From: Amphirosellinia nigrospora
Lineage: Eukaryota > Ascomycota > Sordariomycetes > Xylariales > Xylariaceae
Reading direction: 5' to 3'
NCBI GenBank assembly: GCA_004123355.1
Contig: SCHM01000002.1
Span: forward strand, 1,178,001-1,242,000
Length of the DNA: 64,000 nucleotides
Part shown: in pieces, positions 1 to 10,763 of the stretch
Layout: each line of letters starts with the position of its first letter
Position numbering within the stretch: the first letter of the stretch is position 1
Translations under genes and position numbers: made by a program
Notes under the pieces: model-generated
The model's database searches: none
Seen by the model: only the letters and a program-made list of their open reading frames with translations
Told to the model about the DNA's origin: nothing

Positions 1-2410
1 CTTACGTTGTCACAACTAGGTAGTGCAATCATCCAAGTGCAATTGCCACTTACATCAATTAAGATCTAAGGTCTATTGAAGCTCTAGATTAGTGCTATTC
101 GCCGTAAAAAGATTACAGATTCCGTGAATTTAGTTAGTGAGGAGGAAAGCTTAATGATATGCGTCCTCGTCTTGCTGCTGGGTGTCTATGTTGGCAATAG
201 AACTGTGATTCGTGATCTCTTTCGCGACCTAACCTACCTTTACGTTTACCCATATCTAAAATAAGCTGTTCACTCTAAGGCTCTAATCTGGACGTATGAC
301 TTAATGTAATGTTAGCGGCACCATGGTTATTCGTACATAGATGTGGCACAAATGTAACCATTGTCACCCAAGATGATGTCGACAACCTCCACATAAAGTT
401 TCAACAACATCACCATCATCAACGCACGGGAAACGCTCACTTTCAACAACTTCACAATCGCGAACGGAGTATATGCCTAGGGTATTCCAAATTTGATTGG
501 ATTGAGCGCACTTGGGGTTTACAACGGCCCTACGCTGTCAACTATCTCACTCCCTGAGGTAGAACCCGTCGGTTTACTACGGTATGCTGACGATGGCTGG
601 GCAGTACACCCACCTTGATTTGGGCCGACAGAGGATTGAAGTCTGATATATGTTATTATCAATAACGCGTCAGCTCTAAAGACAATCGATCCCAGATTTC
701 TTCCTAGCTTCTTCGGTCTTGAAACAATCGGTGCCGACGCGCAGACCCAACCATTCGCGATTTACGATGGTATCATAATTAAGGCTAATTCCTCTCTTAA
801 TGTTTCTCTTGACGGCTGCTTCGACTTCGGAAGCCTCAAGTTCGCCCACTTTGTGCACCTTGCAGGCTGGCATCATCCACAATCTTGTCTGCAGCGGCAC
901 GGACGGTACGAAAGGCAATGCGGGCGGGGGGCGCCTTCTAATCTGTCGTGGATCAGTGTAGGTGTTGCCATCGGAATTGTGGTGCTACAAAATGCAATAA
1001 CTGTTTGGTAGAGTAGTGTTTGCAGATGAACAGAAGAAGGATATGCGGTAGTCTAGCTTGGGAACACGTTGCGCTTGTCTGGTAGAAACCCGGATTCTCC
1101 CCACTTCTGAATAATTTTGCCAAAACGGCGGGCCTGTATTGGCGAGAAATCGCAAGTCGGGTGAACCGAAGGCTAGTAGCTCCCGCAAGAAATGTCAGAG
1201 GTGTTTATAGGTAATCTAGAATAAATAAACACCACTATAACATAGCTAATCCACGCCTATCATCACCGTTAGCGCTGTTGGTGTTTCTGGTATGACTTAT
1301 TGTTATTACACACAGAAGAAAAGCCTCTATCTATAGCTAGAATGAATCTGCCCCTGGTTGCCGAGAGTTATTCCGACACCAACGGACTTCCCGTAAGACG
1401 TCGAAATCGTTATATTTGGTAGCCAAGATTGCAATTGAATAATAGGGGGCTTAAAAGAAAAGATATTAAATAATCTTGCTCTTGGAACATCCCGCTATTA
1501 GTACCGAGCCTAAGATATATATATTAAAGACTTATCGTTGCGTGAGGACCTCCATGATCAGTAGAAAACAATACCTATGTAGAGGTGTGTGCGCCTTATA
1601 AGTTGATGAAGAGTGGGGGAACACATATTCTCTCAATGCTATAATTTCATAATTTCTACGCACTATATACTAGCAGGAGTTGATCAAGCTGTAGCCGTTG
1701 TCGAATACCTAGGTAGGTGACTCGTCTATATCTCGGCCTGGAGTGACGAGGAGTGCCGGCAAGAGCACCTAGAGCATAATGCCTGGTTATTCAGGGCCTG
1801 TCAAGCCTCCCGACGATAGGGCATCGTGCAGCATGCTACCTGGCTAAGATATCACATAAGCTACAGACCTCCTAGGCTTTACCGCATCAACTATCCACGG
1901 AAACGAAATAGAACGCCAAAGACTGAAGAAGAGCATTAACGTATTGATATTGTACACATTAACGAGAAATTTGAAACATACCCTCTAGCTTTCTTTCTTT
2001 TATTTAAGTTCTTATTGGAAAGCTTTACCTTTCCGAACACGTATTGGCAACGACAATCAAGTGTGAGGGAAGGTAAAGATTGAGAAGTTCTAACGGTGAC
2101 CCCTAAAGTATAAATTTCTCTGCAACGCGCTGATTGGCCTATACGGACTCTGCAAAGCTGCCATTGATCAGAGTCTAAATCGAGGCATCAACCACAACGT
2201 ATTTACACTCATATAGACTGTGTAGCTTACGTACCGCTATAGTGAGTGTGGTCGCTAACAACCACTATATTTAAATACGAATACGAAAGATACGCGTTGC
2301 AAAAGGGCCGGCTGGGGCGAGGGCCGGACCGTGAGGGACGGCGGCCGAGTTCCCAGAGGTCCAACCCTCCCGGGCGGAGCCCCTCTGGAAGTGTGAATTT
2401 ACGTAGGGGT
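1..2410. other. AT-rich gene-poor stretch
   Basis: No gene can be supported here. Two short open stretches on the minus strand (676-918 and 985-1188) have a plausible amino-acid mix, but I recognise no family, they lie in different frames and neither joins to a longer model. One copy of the palindrome TACCTAGGTA lies at 1706-1715. The rest reads as decayed intergenic DNA. Confidence 0.5.
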
Positions 2411-2546
2411 GGAGGAGGTCTGAGGAGTAGGAGGTCTGAGGAGTAGGAGGTCTGAGGAGTAGGAGGTCTGAGGAGTAGGAGGTCTGAGGAGTAGGAGGTC
2501 TGAGGAGTAGGAGGTCTGAGGAGTAGGAGGTCTAGGAGCTAGGAGT
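2411..2546. repeat. 16-bp minisatellite
   Basis: A purine-rich 16-bp unit (GTCTGAGGAGTAGGAG) recurs with exact 16-base spacing; the TCTGAG core starts at 2419, 2435, 2451, 2467, 2483, 2499 and 2515, and a diverged eighth copy starts at 2531. The full copies are essentially identical, suggesting recent expansion or homogenisation. A 66-codon open frame over it is a by-product of the repeat. Confidence 0.95.
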
Positions 2547-2551
2547 ATTCC

Positions 2552-2641
2552 CGTCACTTAAATCGAAGTGCTTTTGGCACTTCGATTTACAACGTATTTA
2601 AATAGAGAGCTTCGCCGGCAAAGCTTTCTATTTTAGTGACG
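2552..2641. repeat. Two adjacent hairpins with a short closing stem
   Basis: Directly after the minisatellite lie two inverted repeats. The first (2560-2588) has perfect 12-bp arms and a 5-base loop. The second (2600-2633) has 13-bp arms with one wobble pair and an 8-base GC-rich loop. A 7-bp pair (2552-2558 with 2635-2641) could close both into a T-shaped three-way junction. The hairpins are certain from the sequence; the outer stem is short and may be chance. Confidence 0.75.
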
Positions 2642-4043
2642 ACTTGCTCGGCGCTACCGGGTATTTTTGCTGTGGTAGTGGTCGAATTTGGAACATCTCT
2701 AGCCTGTGTATGGCTTTCTCGCCTTGTCATTTTGCACAAGGGTAGGTAGTACGGCATATCAACCTTAGGCTTCTTGTGATGCGCGCGGGGATGGAATCAT
2801 CTGTCCTTCGGTGACGAATGCATGGGGTTGCACTGCATAGCGGTGGGCTTAATGCACTACACAAGGTACGGCAGGGCGAGGCAGGGCAGGGCTTAGTTGG
2901 CAAGGTTGACTTGAGACCCTTCCACAAGATTATGATCTCAATCTACACTTATAATCGACTGCTGACGAGCTCATGGTGCAGGGTTATATCTAACGTGTCT
3001 TCTTTGTTTACGCCCTGCCTGAATGTGCAAATACAAAACAAGGTTTTTGTGACTTCTTCGGCAGTCCAGCCTACTATTTCTGCATCGTGTGCTTGCATGA
3101 TTGGACCTAGCGATATAAGAACCATTAGAAAAGAGCATTTGGATCGCCAATCGGACGGCCTAAATAGTTCTTATCATGGTCGTTCCCGACGTTGTACAGA
3201 CTACGTAACCCCTGAGCTGCTATTTCAGGTACCTCGGTATATCCCAATCAGATACACCTAATAACGTCACGAATCATTCGATACAGCAGAGATAAAGTTA
3301 CCTACGAGGGTGGGGGCTCATTGCAGGTGAGATCGGCAAGCAAGTAAACAACAGGCTCACGCGCATATGTGCAATTTCGGTGCTATTAGGATACCCGTGT
3401 GCTACATTTCACTTGGCACTTGGGGTCTTTAGCTAAAAAGGGAGAGATACCAGGTTTATTGAGTTACTAGCAAGCTGCACTTACAGTCACATGCATGCTT
3501 GCGCAGTAGTTGCCCTGCCGCAATGTGTTGCGACATTATATCACCCAGCACTGCCTCTATGCAGAGTATTGCCAGGTAAACTTGCTGCTGTGACGGCAAT
3601 CATGACTGAGTTTGATCCTGGACGACTGTGCCCTAGTACCGTGTTGACCTAGAATAACAAATGTAGCTTGTAGGAAGTTATATATGAGGGATAGGCCTAC
3701 AAGAGCCAACTCAATACCCTATACTATGGTTTTGACTACGTACAATAGAACTAGAAGCCAATGTATGCCTTGGGCTACGAGGTTAGTCAGGCTAGGGAGG
3801 TGAATAATGTATAAGATTGTAGGCACATGGTTCAGCTCAAATAAGACTTAAAACTATTGGAACTGTCAGACTTAAATTGCGAGTAGAATTATTTTTCGTC
3901 TGTACTACAAACTCACTAATCAGTGTCTAACCTACCACTTAATGCCAGCAACACCGACAAACCAGCCATTTCGAGACTTCATAGCTCTAAACGGAACAGC
4001 CAAATTAGCACGTATCTCAAAAGATAAAAAATAAAAAATAAAA
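2642..4043. other. Intergenic, nothing recognised
   Basis: The longest open frame (2818-3261, plus) has no recognisable motif and an implausible composition; I do not call it a gene. Just upstream of the next gene is an A-rich leader (4023-4043), common before fungal start codons. Confidence 0.4.
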
Positions 4044-5194
4044 ATGGAAGTCATTGGCACTGTCGCAGCGACGGCTCAATTATTGGGGATGGTCATGAAG
4101 ATCCTTGAATCAATTTCTCAGCTTCACGAGTTGGTGAAGCACGTGCCTGGGCGATACCACAGCTGGGATACCGAGCTTACCATATTAGGAGAGATGATAT
4201 ATTGCATACAGTGCAATTCGGCCCTCCAAACGTTCCAAGTAGGCCAGGTTATAGCAAATATTAGCCCAAAGATCGAAAGTCTCGTGCTACTGTGCAGGGA
4301 GCACGCCCCCCGGTCTGAAGCAAAGCGCTTAAAAAGAGTCTTGACTACTCTATCGGCTTGTGCCGTCGAACCTCGCATACTTCAACGCTTCGAATCTCTC
4401 GAACATGATAAAACCACACTCCTTCTAGCAATCAACCTCTGCATCGTATCAAGCCACTCGCGATCGAAGATATGCCTAAGCGGGGCTATGAAGAGATTCG
4501 GCAAGGGTCTACGGGGAACCCAAGCGACGCTCACGGTTCGTAGGACTTGGTTGCCTAACTTGACTCTTGCGCCCCGCCCCCTGATTAGGATGCCACCTCC
4601 CATTCTATGTCAGCAACGCTCATGATGATATTAGCAGGCTCTAGTTCACTCCGTAAGACTCTTGTGCTTGTGCAAAAGAAGGACCATAAGGTAAGTCGCC
4701 AGATTCTGTTGCGATACTATATATCAGCGTTGGGCATCACTCCATTTAATTGCGAGCCATAAAACTAACAGGGAAGAAACATAGACTTATGCTCCTGAGA
4801 GATGCGATGCACACGCTCCGGGCAACTGGGATTATCGCCACAATGCGTCTTCCGCGCATCAATACGAGGCCGAAGAATTCGTAGCCCTCAGCAGGGGTTT
4901 AGTCGGCGAAGCAGCTACACCGCAGTCAAAGTTGTAGGAAACAGTATCATCGTCGGTACTAGCAGGGGAGAGGGGGCGGACTTTAATGATATTAATCTAG
5001 AAGGTGATCGCCAAATCCTCGGAGATCACGAACGCGGCGTGATCGGCGATTTATTCAAAAGCAAAGCACACGCCAGCCAGCAGAGATGGGCTCGTGGTCG
5101 TCGACCTCGTCGGGGCGTCTCACCGTCAGAGTCCTCGATGAAGGGGGCCGCAAAGGGGACCCGACTGGGGTGGCCTTTCGTGGAAAAGGTGTGA
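4044..5194 (+). pseudogene. STAND/NLR N-terminal (SesA-like) domain fragment
   Basis: The first 193 codons open with an all-helical pattern (MEVIGTVAATAQLLGMV, then ISQLHELV, and later RILQRFESLEHDKTTLLLAI). This is the layout of the SesA-type N-terminal domain of fungal NACHT/NB-ARC STAND proteins, which take part in non-self recognition and programmed cell death. After a break near 4,450-4,800, a second open part (4802-5194) carries a Gly/Asn-rich motif (NSIIVGTSRGEGADF and later DRQILGDHERGVIGDL). Family members often have a similar low-complexity linker there. No P-loop or NACHT domain follows in the next 5 kb. It is either a stand-alone N-terminal protein with an unresolved intron or frame break, or a decayed NLR. 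Domain assignment is by eye. Confidence 0.55.
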
Positions 5195-7129
5195 ATAAGA
5201 ATTTCAATGGTAGAATGGAATAGGAGCCCTGAAGACACAGGTATCGTAGGGCGATAACACGATTGCTAACGGCTGTCGAACATTTTATGTCGTTATCATA
5301 ATCAATTTGAGATTCAAATTGGAAAACCCCAAAATTGTTGTTTTCAGCTTTGTGTGCTACTACGGTCAAAGGGGTGAATTAGGGCAAAAGGCCACTATTG
5401 TAGAAATCAACAACTAGGACATACAAAAGCCTGACAGCAGTAATTTAGTTGATGGTTAGGACGCTGGGATGCCCCTCTTCGAATATAGATAGAACCTAAG
5501 TCTCTTGATAATACGATTCCTAATGCCAGGAGCCGGGTATAATTAGATGGGTTAGATACATTTGTTGTTGTGAAACACTTCCGCGGGTGCTACCTAACTA
5601 AGTGCTTGTTCGCGTTCCTTATGCAATCCGACACTTCCCCAACTGACTTCAGTATCTATACCAAGGTGAAAGGTGCGTGACAAATAGATAGAAAGAAATC
5701 AACCTTCCTGATGACCTTGCTCACATTGCTCTCATGACCCACTTGCCGGCCGCATAAGGCATCGCCGCTTCACAACGTACCATGCGTCAATTCTCTCTCG
5801 TCTCACTAATCTCTATATATAATTTTGTTCACAGTGACACAATCACATTTAAATGAGGAGAAGGTGGGCGCAAGACATACAACTATCAACAACGCTGCTG
5901 TGTAAGAGAGATAACCAAACCTAATATTCTTTGGGTGAAGGGGATTATTAATTTCGTGCACCTTTTTATACTTTTAGCTATCGTGATTTCTGCTATAAGT
6001 GGCAGTAAGAAACATATCGAAGAATTTCCTAAAAATCAAAGTGCTAATTAAGCGGAAAGGGCGTATTGAGGTTCTAAGCAGCACCTCGCCTCTTTTCTGG
6101 AGGATTTTTCGTTGTACAGAATAGAAAGATTAATAAGTTTGGAAGAGTCTTACACAACTCTAGGAGAGCGTGAGTTAATGTCGTGATACGTGTTACTGTC
6201 GCCCTGTTTTATACTGTATTACTTTATAAACTTGATTCTGCCTCGGAATATATTTCTCTGCACATGAAGCTACTCGCTTATTGACCGTCGACTCGCAATG
6301 CTCTGCATATATCTTGATAGACCTCCTCAAATATTAGGAGTGTCGTAGGACTCCTATACTTGATGACCAAACTCTTTCAGATCCTACACGATGCCAACAA
6401 CTCAGGGTTTAGCAATGCCTGACGCCCCATACACGTTTTGTTATTGTAGAAATAAGGCCCCATACCTGCTCATAGCCCCTCTCGGCAGCGAAGGTAACCC
6501 AGATTGGAGTTCTTCCCGTATGTCCCACCGTTGCCGAGGTTTAGTCCTGTTCTATTTATTTTGACGGCATTTTCTAATACTATGTTAGACACTGGACGAT
6601 TTGCGATTTGTTGGGAACTGAAGTGCGACTTTATGGAACCATGGCCTCAAAATGAGAATGGGCCGTCTCACAGCGAAGAGATTGGGAGTGGGAAGACCAA
6701 TATCGCGAATACGGCCCCGTACAACATGTGGCGTCTGGAAATACACAAAATTCTCAATATGACCGGGTCAAAGTCATGGGGGTAGATAACACTATCGGTG
6801 GTAAGAAGCCCTAGCTTTATTTAAAATGTGGACAAACAGTACTGAGTAGAATGGACTACAGACATGCTCTGGTTCGTTTATACAGAGCCATAATATCATC
6901 ACTCCAATGTCTAAAAATATTCCACTTCGAGACCGCGCCGAACAAAAAGGCCGGCACAACCAGACAAGCCCAGGGGGACCGAAGATCATTTCGTAGACTT
7001 AGGAACGCCGGGGGACGTATTAGAAGATAGTTCTACTGGCAATGGCATATCTGCAACCATGATTGTAATTTAGAACAGTTCAAACTCGGCGCTTGGGCAG
7101 AGTAAGTTGCCCGTACAAGAGTTCGTTGA
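5195..7129. other. AT-rich intergenic DNA
   Basis: No open frame here looks coding, and I recognise no transposon protein. Composition is AT-rich, with many short runs and stop codons in all frames, as in degraded repeat DNA. Confidence 0.4.
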
Positions 7130-7265
7130 TAGTCTCGAATAGTAATACGTATGTTCCTCTAACGGCTCACTCTCCGCAGTTGCTTTCCTTTCAACATGTG
7201 TTGGTGTTTCAAGCCTAGAACAGTAAATATCCAAGGTGGCCCAGCACCTAGAAGAAAATTGGTGG
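7130..7265 (-). repeat. Degenerate repeat, copy A
   Basis: This segment and 7922-8065 share a block around TAATACGTATG, TCCTCTA and AGTTGCT in the same order and orientation, followed by weaker similarity. Read on the minus strand, both encode a short peptide ending in EEHTYY. They look like an old local duplication of a coding or transposon fragment; the parent family is not recognised. Confidence 0.6.
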
Positions 7266-7921
7266 AGCACAACCACTCACGAAGACATTTTCCGCACGTC
7301 ACGCACATTTCGGGCACATACTAGACTGCTCAGCATGTGCTGGGGGCACGGAGACTTTCGGGGGTTGCTTTATCGAAGTTTCTGGGATTTGTCAATTACT
7401 TAAATGAGCCGAACATTGTGGCCTGCCTATTTAACCGTGTGTCTGGGGCATGTACATACTTCATGAACGCCACACAATATCCTCTTTTGATCCCGCATCT
7501 ATCATAAGCCACCATTTTATTTTGCAAACACTCAAAATCTTGCATGTATTAGAGCTATGCATGTAACTGCCGGGAACAGGGATCTGGACACATTGGTTAG
7601 ACAAAGAGACTCGGTGCATATAGGAGATGGCTTCACTCGTTCTACGTGCAACAACAGATGTCTATACCCTACCCATACGAGATCCCTGACAGTAGGTAAG
7701 TATAAGTGGATATAAGGGGCATATTTACGCTGTCATATCGAAGGTTTTGCAACAAGTTTTACAACAAGTTTTGACAAGTCCAAAGAAACGACGGAATAGC
7801 AGATAGTGCCTGCTTTAACAAGACGACGGCATGTTTGTAACAATATCAATTTAGTCTTCTTCTTGTTTCGGTATATATAGCGTGCATATACAAATGACGT
7901 CTCCGTTTAATAGCATATCTC

Positions 7922-8065
7922 TATCGAAATGGTAATACGTATGCTCCTCTATCGGCCAGCCTCCGATAGTTGCTCCTTCCACAAAACCGTATTGGTATGA
8001 GATCAATCTCCCAGCCTGCCATAGCATATATCCAACAGGAATGACGAAAGTACATAACAATGGAC
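7922..8065 (-). repeat. Degenerate repeat, copy B
   Basis: Partner of the segment at 7130-7265, about 790 bp away in direct orientation. Its minus-strand reading (7851-8075) contains YGFVEGATIGGWPIEEHTYY, longer and better preserved than copy A. Minus-strand frames continue upstream to about 8387 but show nothing I recognise. Confidence 0.6.
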
Positions 8066-9299
8066 TCGCAATCATCTGGCAACGCAGCGTGCTCGCGCTT
8101 GGGAAGAAAGGGAGTTAGCACAACAGAGGATGTAAGCGAAACGAACAAAGAGCTCGGTTTGAGTAACCAATGTAGTAATGGCACCATAGTAAGATAAAAT
8201 TGAAACATTTACAGTGTGTTGAGCCCAAAACATCCTCGAAAAAGTCCGGGTTACTTGAGATACCGCTGGTTGGTCTCGGAAAGCGAAAAAGTCCCGCTGC
8301 AAAAAAGGAAGCTTGATTGACGTCGAAACCCGGCATAATTCTCGCGCAGCCAAGCCGAAATTCGGCTGATCTCATCGGGAGCACCAATCGGGAAAGCCCT
8401 ATTTCAACACCTAAGTTAGTAATGCTTATCTTGGGATGTCTCTTGAGCGGTAGGAGCAGAGTATACCCGCTCTGGCAGCTTATGGTCCTAAGATGTGGCG
8501 AAATAGGGAATAAGAAAATCAGTGACTAACCTGCGCTCTATATACTCGCTCGGCATTTTGTTTTTCTTTATTATATGCAATTCTATGTGATATGAGCAAG
8601 AGAGGTTGGAAATCGCAAGGTCATGACAGACTTTATTATACCTAGGTATGCCAGCTCTGTCATATAATCAGCACGTCAGATCGTTACACAATAACATCCC
8701 TTCTCAGCATTCCCGAAAACGTAGATAATGCGCCGGGCTAATAACCGTTACTTCAGTAAAGGGATGATCTCGGTTATCACCAGCTGAATCCTGACCAATA
8801 TTTTGAATGTTTGCTACAGCATATGATCTTTTTTCGTTTCACGATATAAGCGCCGTAGTTGATTGGGCCACGTAAACTTTGGCAATGTTGGTGTTATTGA
8901 AATTGTATAGATTGTGGCGAGCAAACTACAATGTTTCGAAAACGGACAATTACTAGCTACGAGAGTTTGCACATATGCTCTCAATCTAGGATTCGGGCAG
9001 CCTGCTACACAAGGGGTAATACTGTCGAAAATTTCTTTGTCGAGGAAATCGCCTTCTGACTGCAACTAGTGACAAATTTAACCCGGGCGCGACAACTTTA
9101 TTACACTCCCGTCTACTAATAATATTCGTTACTTGTGCTACATCGGTTAGAATTTTTTAAAAGAATAGTGAATTATATACTACATAAGAAATTTGGAAGG
9201 GAACTAACAAGGATGGTTCTAAAACGACCAGGCCATACAATCTGCCTCTGTCACACGGATCCTGGCTAAGTGCGCAAAACAGTGCCACACAGGGTCCCA
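8066..9299. other. AT-rich intergenic DNA
   Basis: Overlapping short minus-strand frames at 8072-8387 and 8814-9065 have no recognisable domain. A copy of the palindrome TACCTAGGTA is at 8639-8648. Nothing else stands out. Confidence 0.4.
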
Positions 9300-9585
9300 C
9301 ACGGAGTTCGCTAGATACTACCCTACGAGGCTGAGGCAGTCGTACGAAGTTATCGTGAGTCTCAGAAGCAGATACCGAGCTGAACTCGAACACCGAGACA
9401 CCCGCTTCTCCGGCTACACCGGTTGGCGGAGGTCCGCGAAGGGGAGGAGAATTCTGAGCATAAAGGGCACAATCCTCCCTTCGAGAAATAAGGAACTTAG
9501 ATCTATATGGCCCCTTTGGCACCATAGTAGCTTATTACTCAATCAGACCAATTCCAAGCCCTCTATCTGAGCCCTTGTGACAGCC
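9300..9585. repeat. Dispersed repeat, copy 1
   Basis: This roughly 290-bp block matches 25310-25600 in the same orientation. Shared landmarks in order are CTACCCTAC, GCAGTCGTACGAAGTTATCG, AAGGAACTTAGATCT-like and GATTATTACTCAAT-like segments, and a shared end at CTATCTGAGCCCTTGTGACA. The ends are well conserved and the middle has diverged. Both copies lie in gene-poor DNA. It is probably a non-autonomous mobile element or a remnant of a larger one; I see no coding capacity or terminal repeats. Confidence 0.75.
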
Positions 9586-10763
9586 TCTTAAACGATATAT
9601 CTATGTTGATACAGCTCTTGCTGTTGAGTGTATTTCCTCTATACGTGCAGGATTCGTTTTCACGTTACTCATCATGTATGTTATACTAAAATTATATCGT
9701 AAAAGTAGGACTTTGGTAATCTCCTTCAGCTGCTCGTTAGTGTGGCGATACTTCAGTTCTTCTCGTCATATCTGGAAGACTCTTGACCACTCTTGGGGGT
9801 TGTTACAAGAGGGATCATTTGGGGAAGGGAGACTAAAGCGTGCCAAGTTCCGTCTGCAGTTCGGCTCTTGAAGTACAGCCTCAGGCGGCAAACTACCTAA
9901 ATACCATGAGCTGGTTGAGAGGCTGCTTCGGCACCAACATAGATAGCGGCAGATCGAAGTTAAGTTATAGCTGGCTGGACGTTGGGGCGACTTGCAGCTC
10001 CGTTAGGGCATGACCAAGGGAGTATAGTGGCGAAATCAGACAAGTATGAGAGAGTAAGACAACTGACGAGCTAGGGTATGGAGGGCAATTCAAGAAATGT
10101 ACCGTTCCCATATCCAGCTACATCATAGTTGTCTAAGGTACCCACGGGATGTAAAGTCAACAGGTTGACAAAGCGGCGTGATTAGCGACCGCTTTAATCA
10201 ACATCGCCTAGAAATGCCTCGTATTGACTGGAGTTCCTTTCACTGACCGACGGTGATGACAGAGGCGATATAGATGCTGTGGTGGTTTAGAAGGCTTGAA
10301 CAACGTGATGGCCCAATATCAATATGCCTTAGAGTGCTGACCTGATCTATAGTGTTGCTAAAACTGTACAGTAGTAGCATAAAATAGGAAGTACTCGACA
10401 AGGGTCGAAGAAAAGGTACGATTTAGATGTTATCTTACCCAATAGCTTTGAAACATAACATTTTCATAACCCTGATCGCTAATACTGTCAAGCCCATTCA
10501 AAGAAGCGGTACAAAATCTCCACATTAGAGATGTACACTGTGACTGTAGTGTTACGTTAGGGATCTACAAGGTTCAGCATAATCAAGATTCACGGTTTAT
10601 TTAAGGACATGCCGTTGGTTCAACAGGTATTTATAGGATAGCGATGCTATGGTTATCCAGTCCCACTCTCCCTCCCTTCCAAACAAAATGGTATCTTTTG
10701 ACCAAGGAGTATCCATTTGACAAAAATAAAAATAAAACTCCGGCACCTTCTCAACAACCCCAA
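9586..10763. other. Intergenic DNA 3' of the Ulp1-family gene
   Basis: There is no supported gene. A short plus-strand frame at 9674-9871 has no recognisable features. The last 120 bases before 10764 are A/C-rich on the plus strand, which gives a T/G-rich 3' flank for the protease gene. Confidence 0.4.

Noticed and set aside
2246-2446. 66-codon plus-strand frame over the minisatellite
   Set aside because: Its C-terminal part is translated repeat and the rest has no recognisable feature.
9157-9525. 122-codon minus-strand frame
   Set aside because: It overlaps the dispersed repeat, is not kept in the second copy, and shows no family motif.
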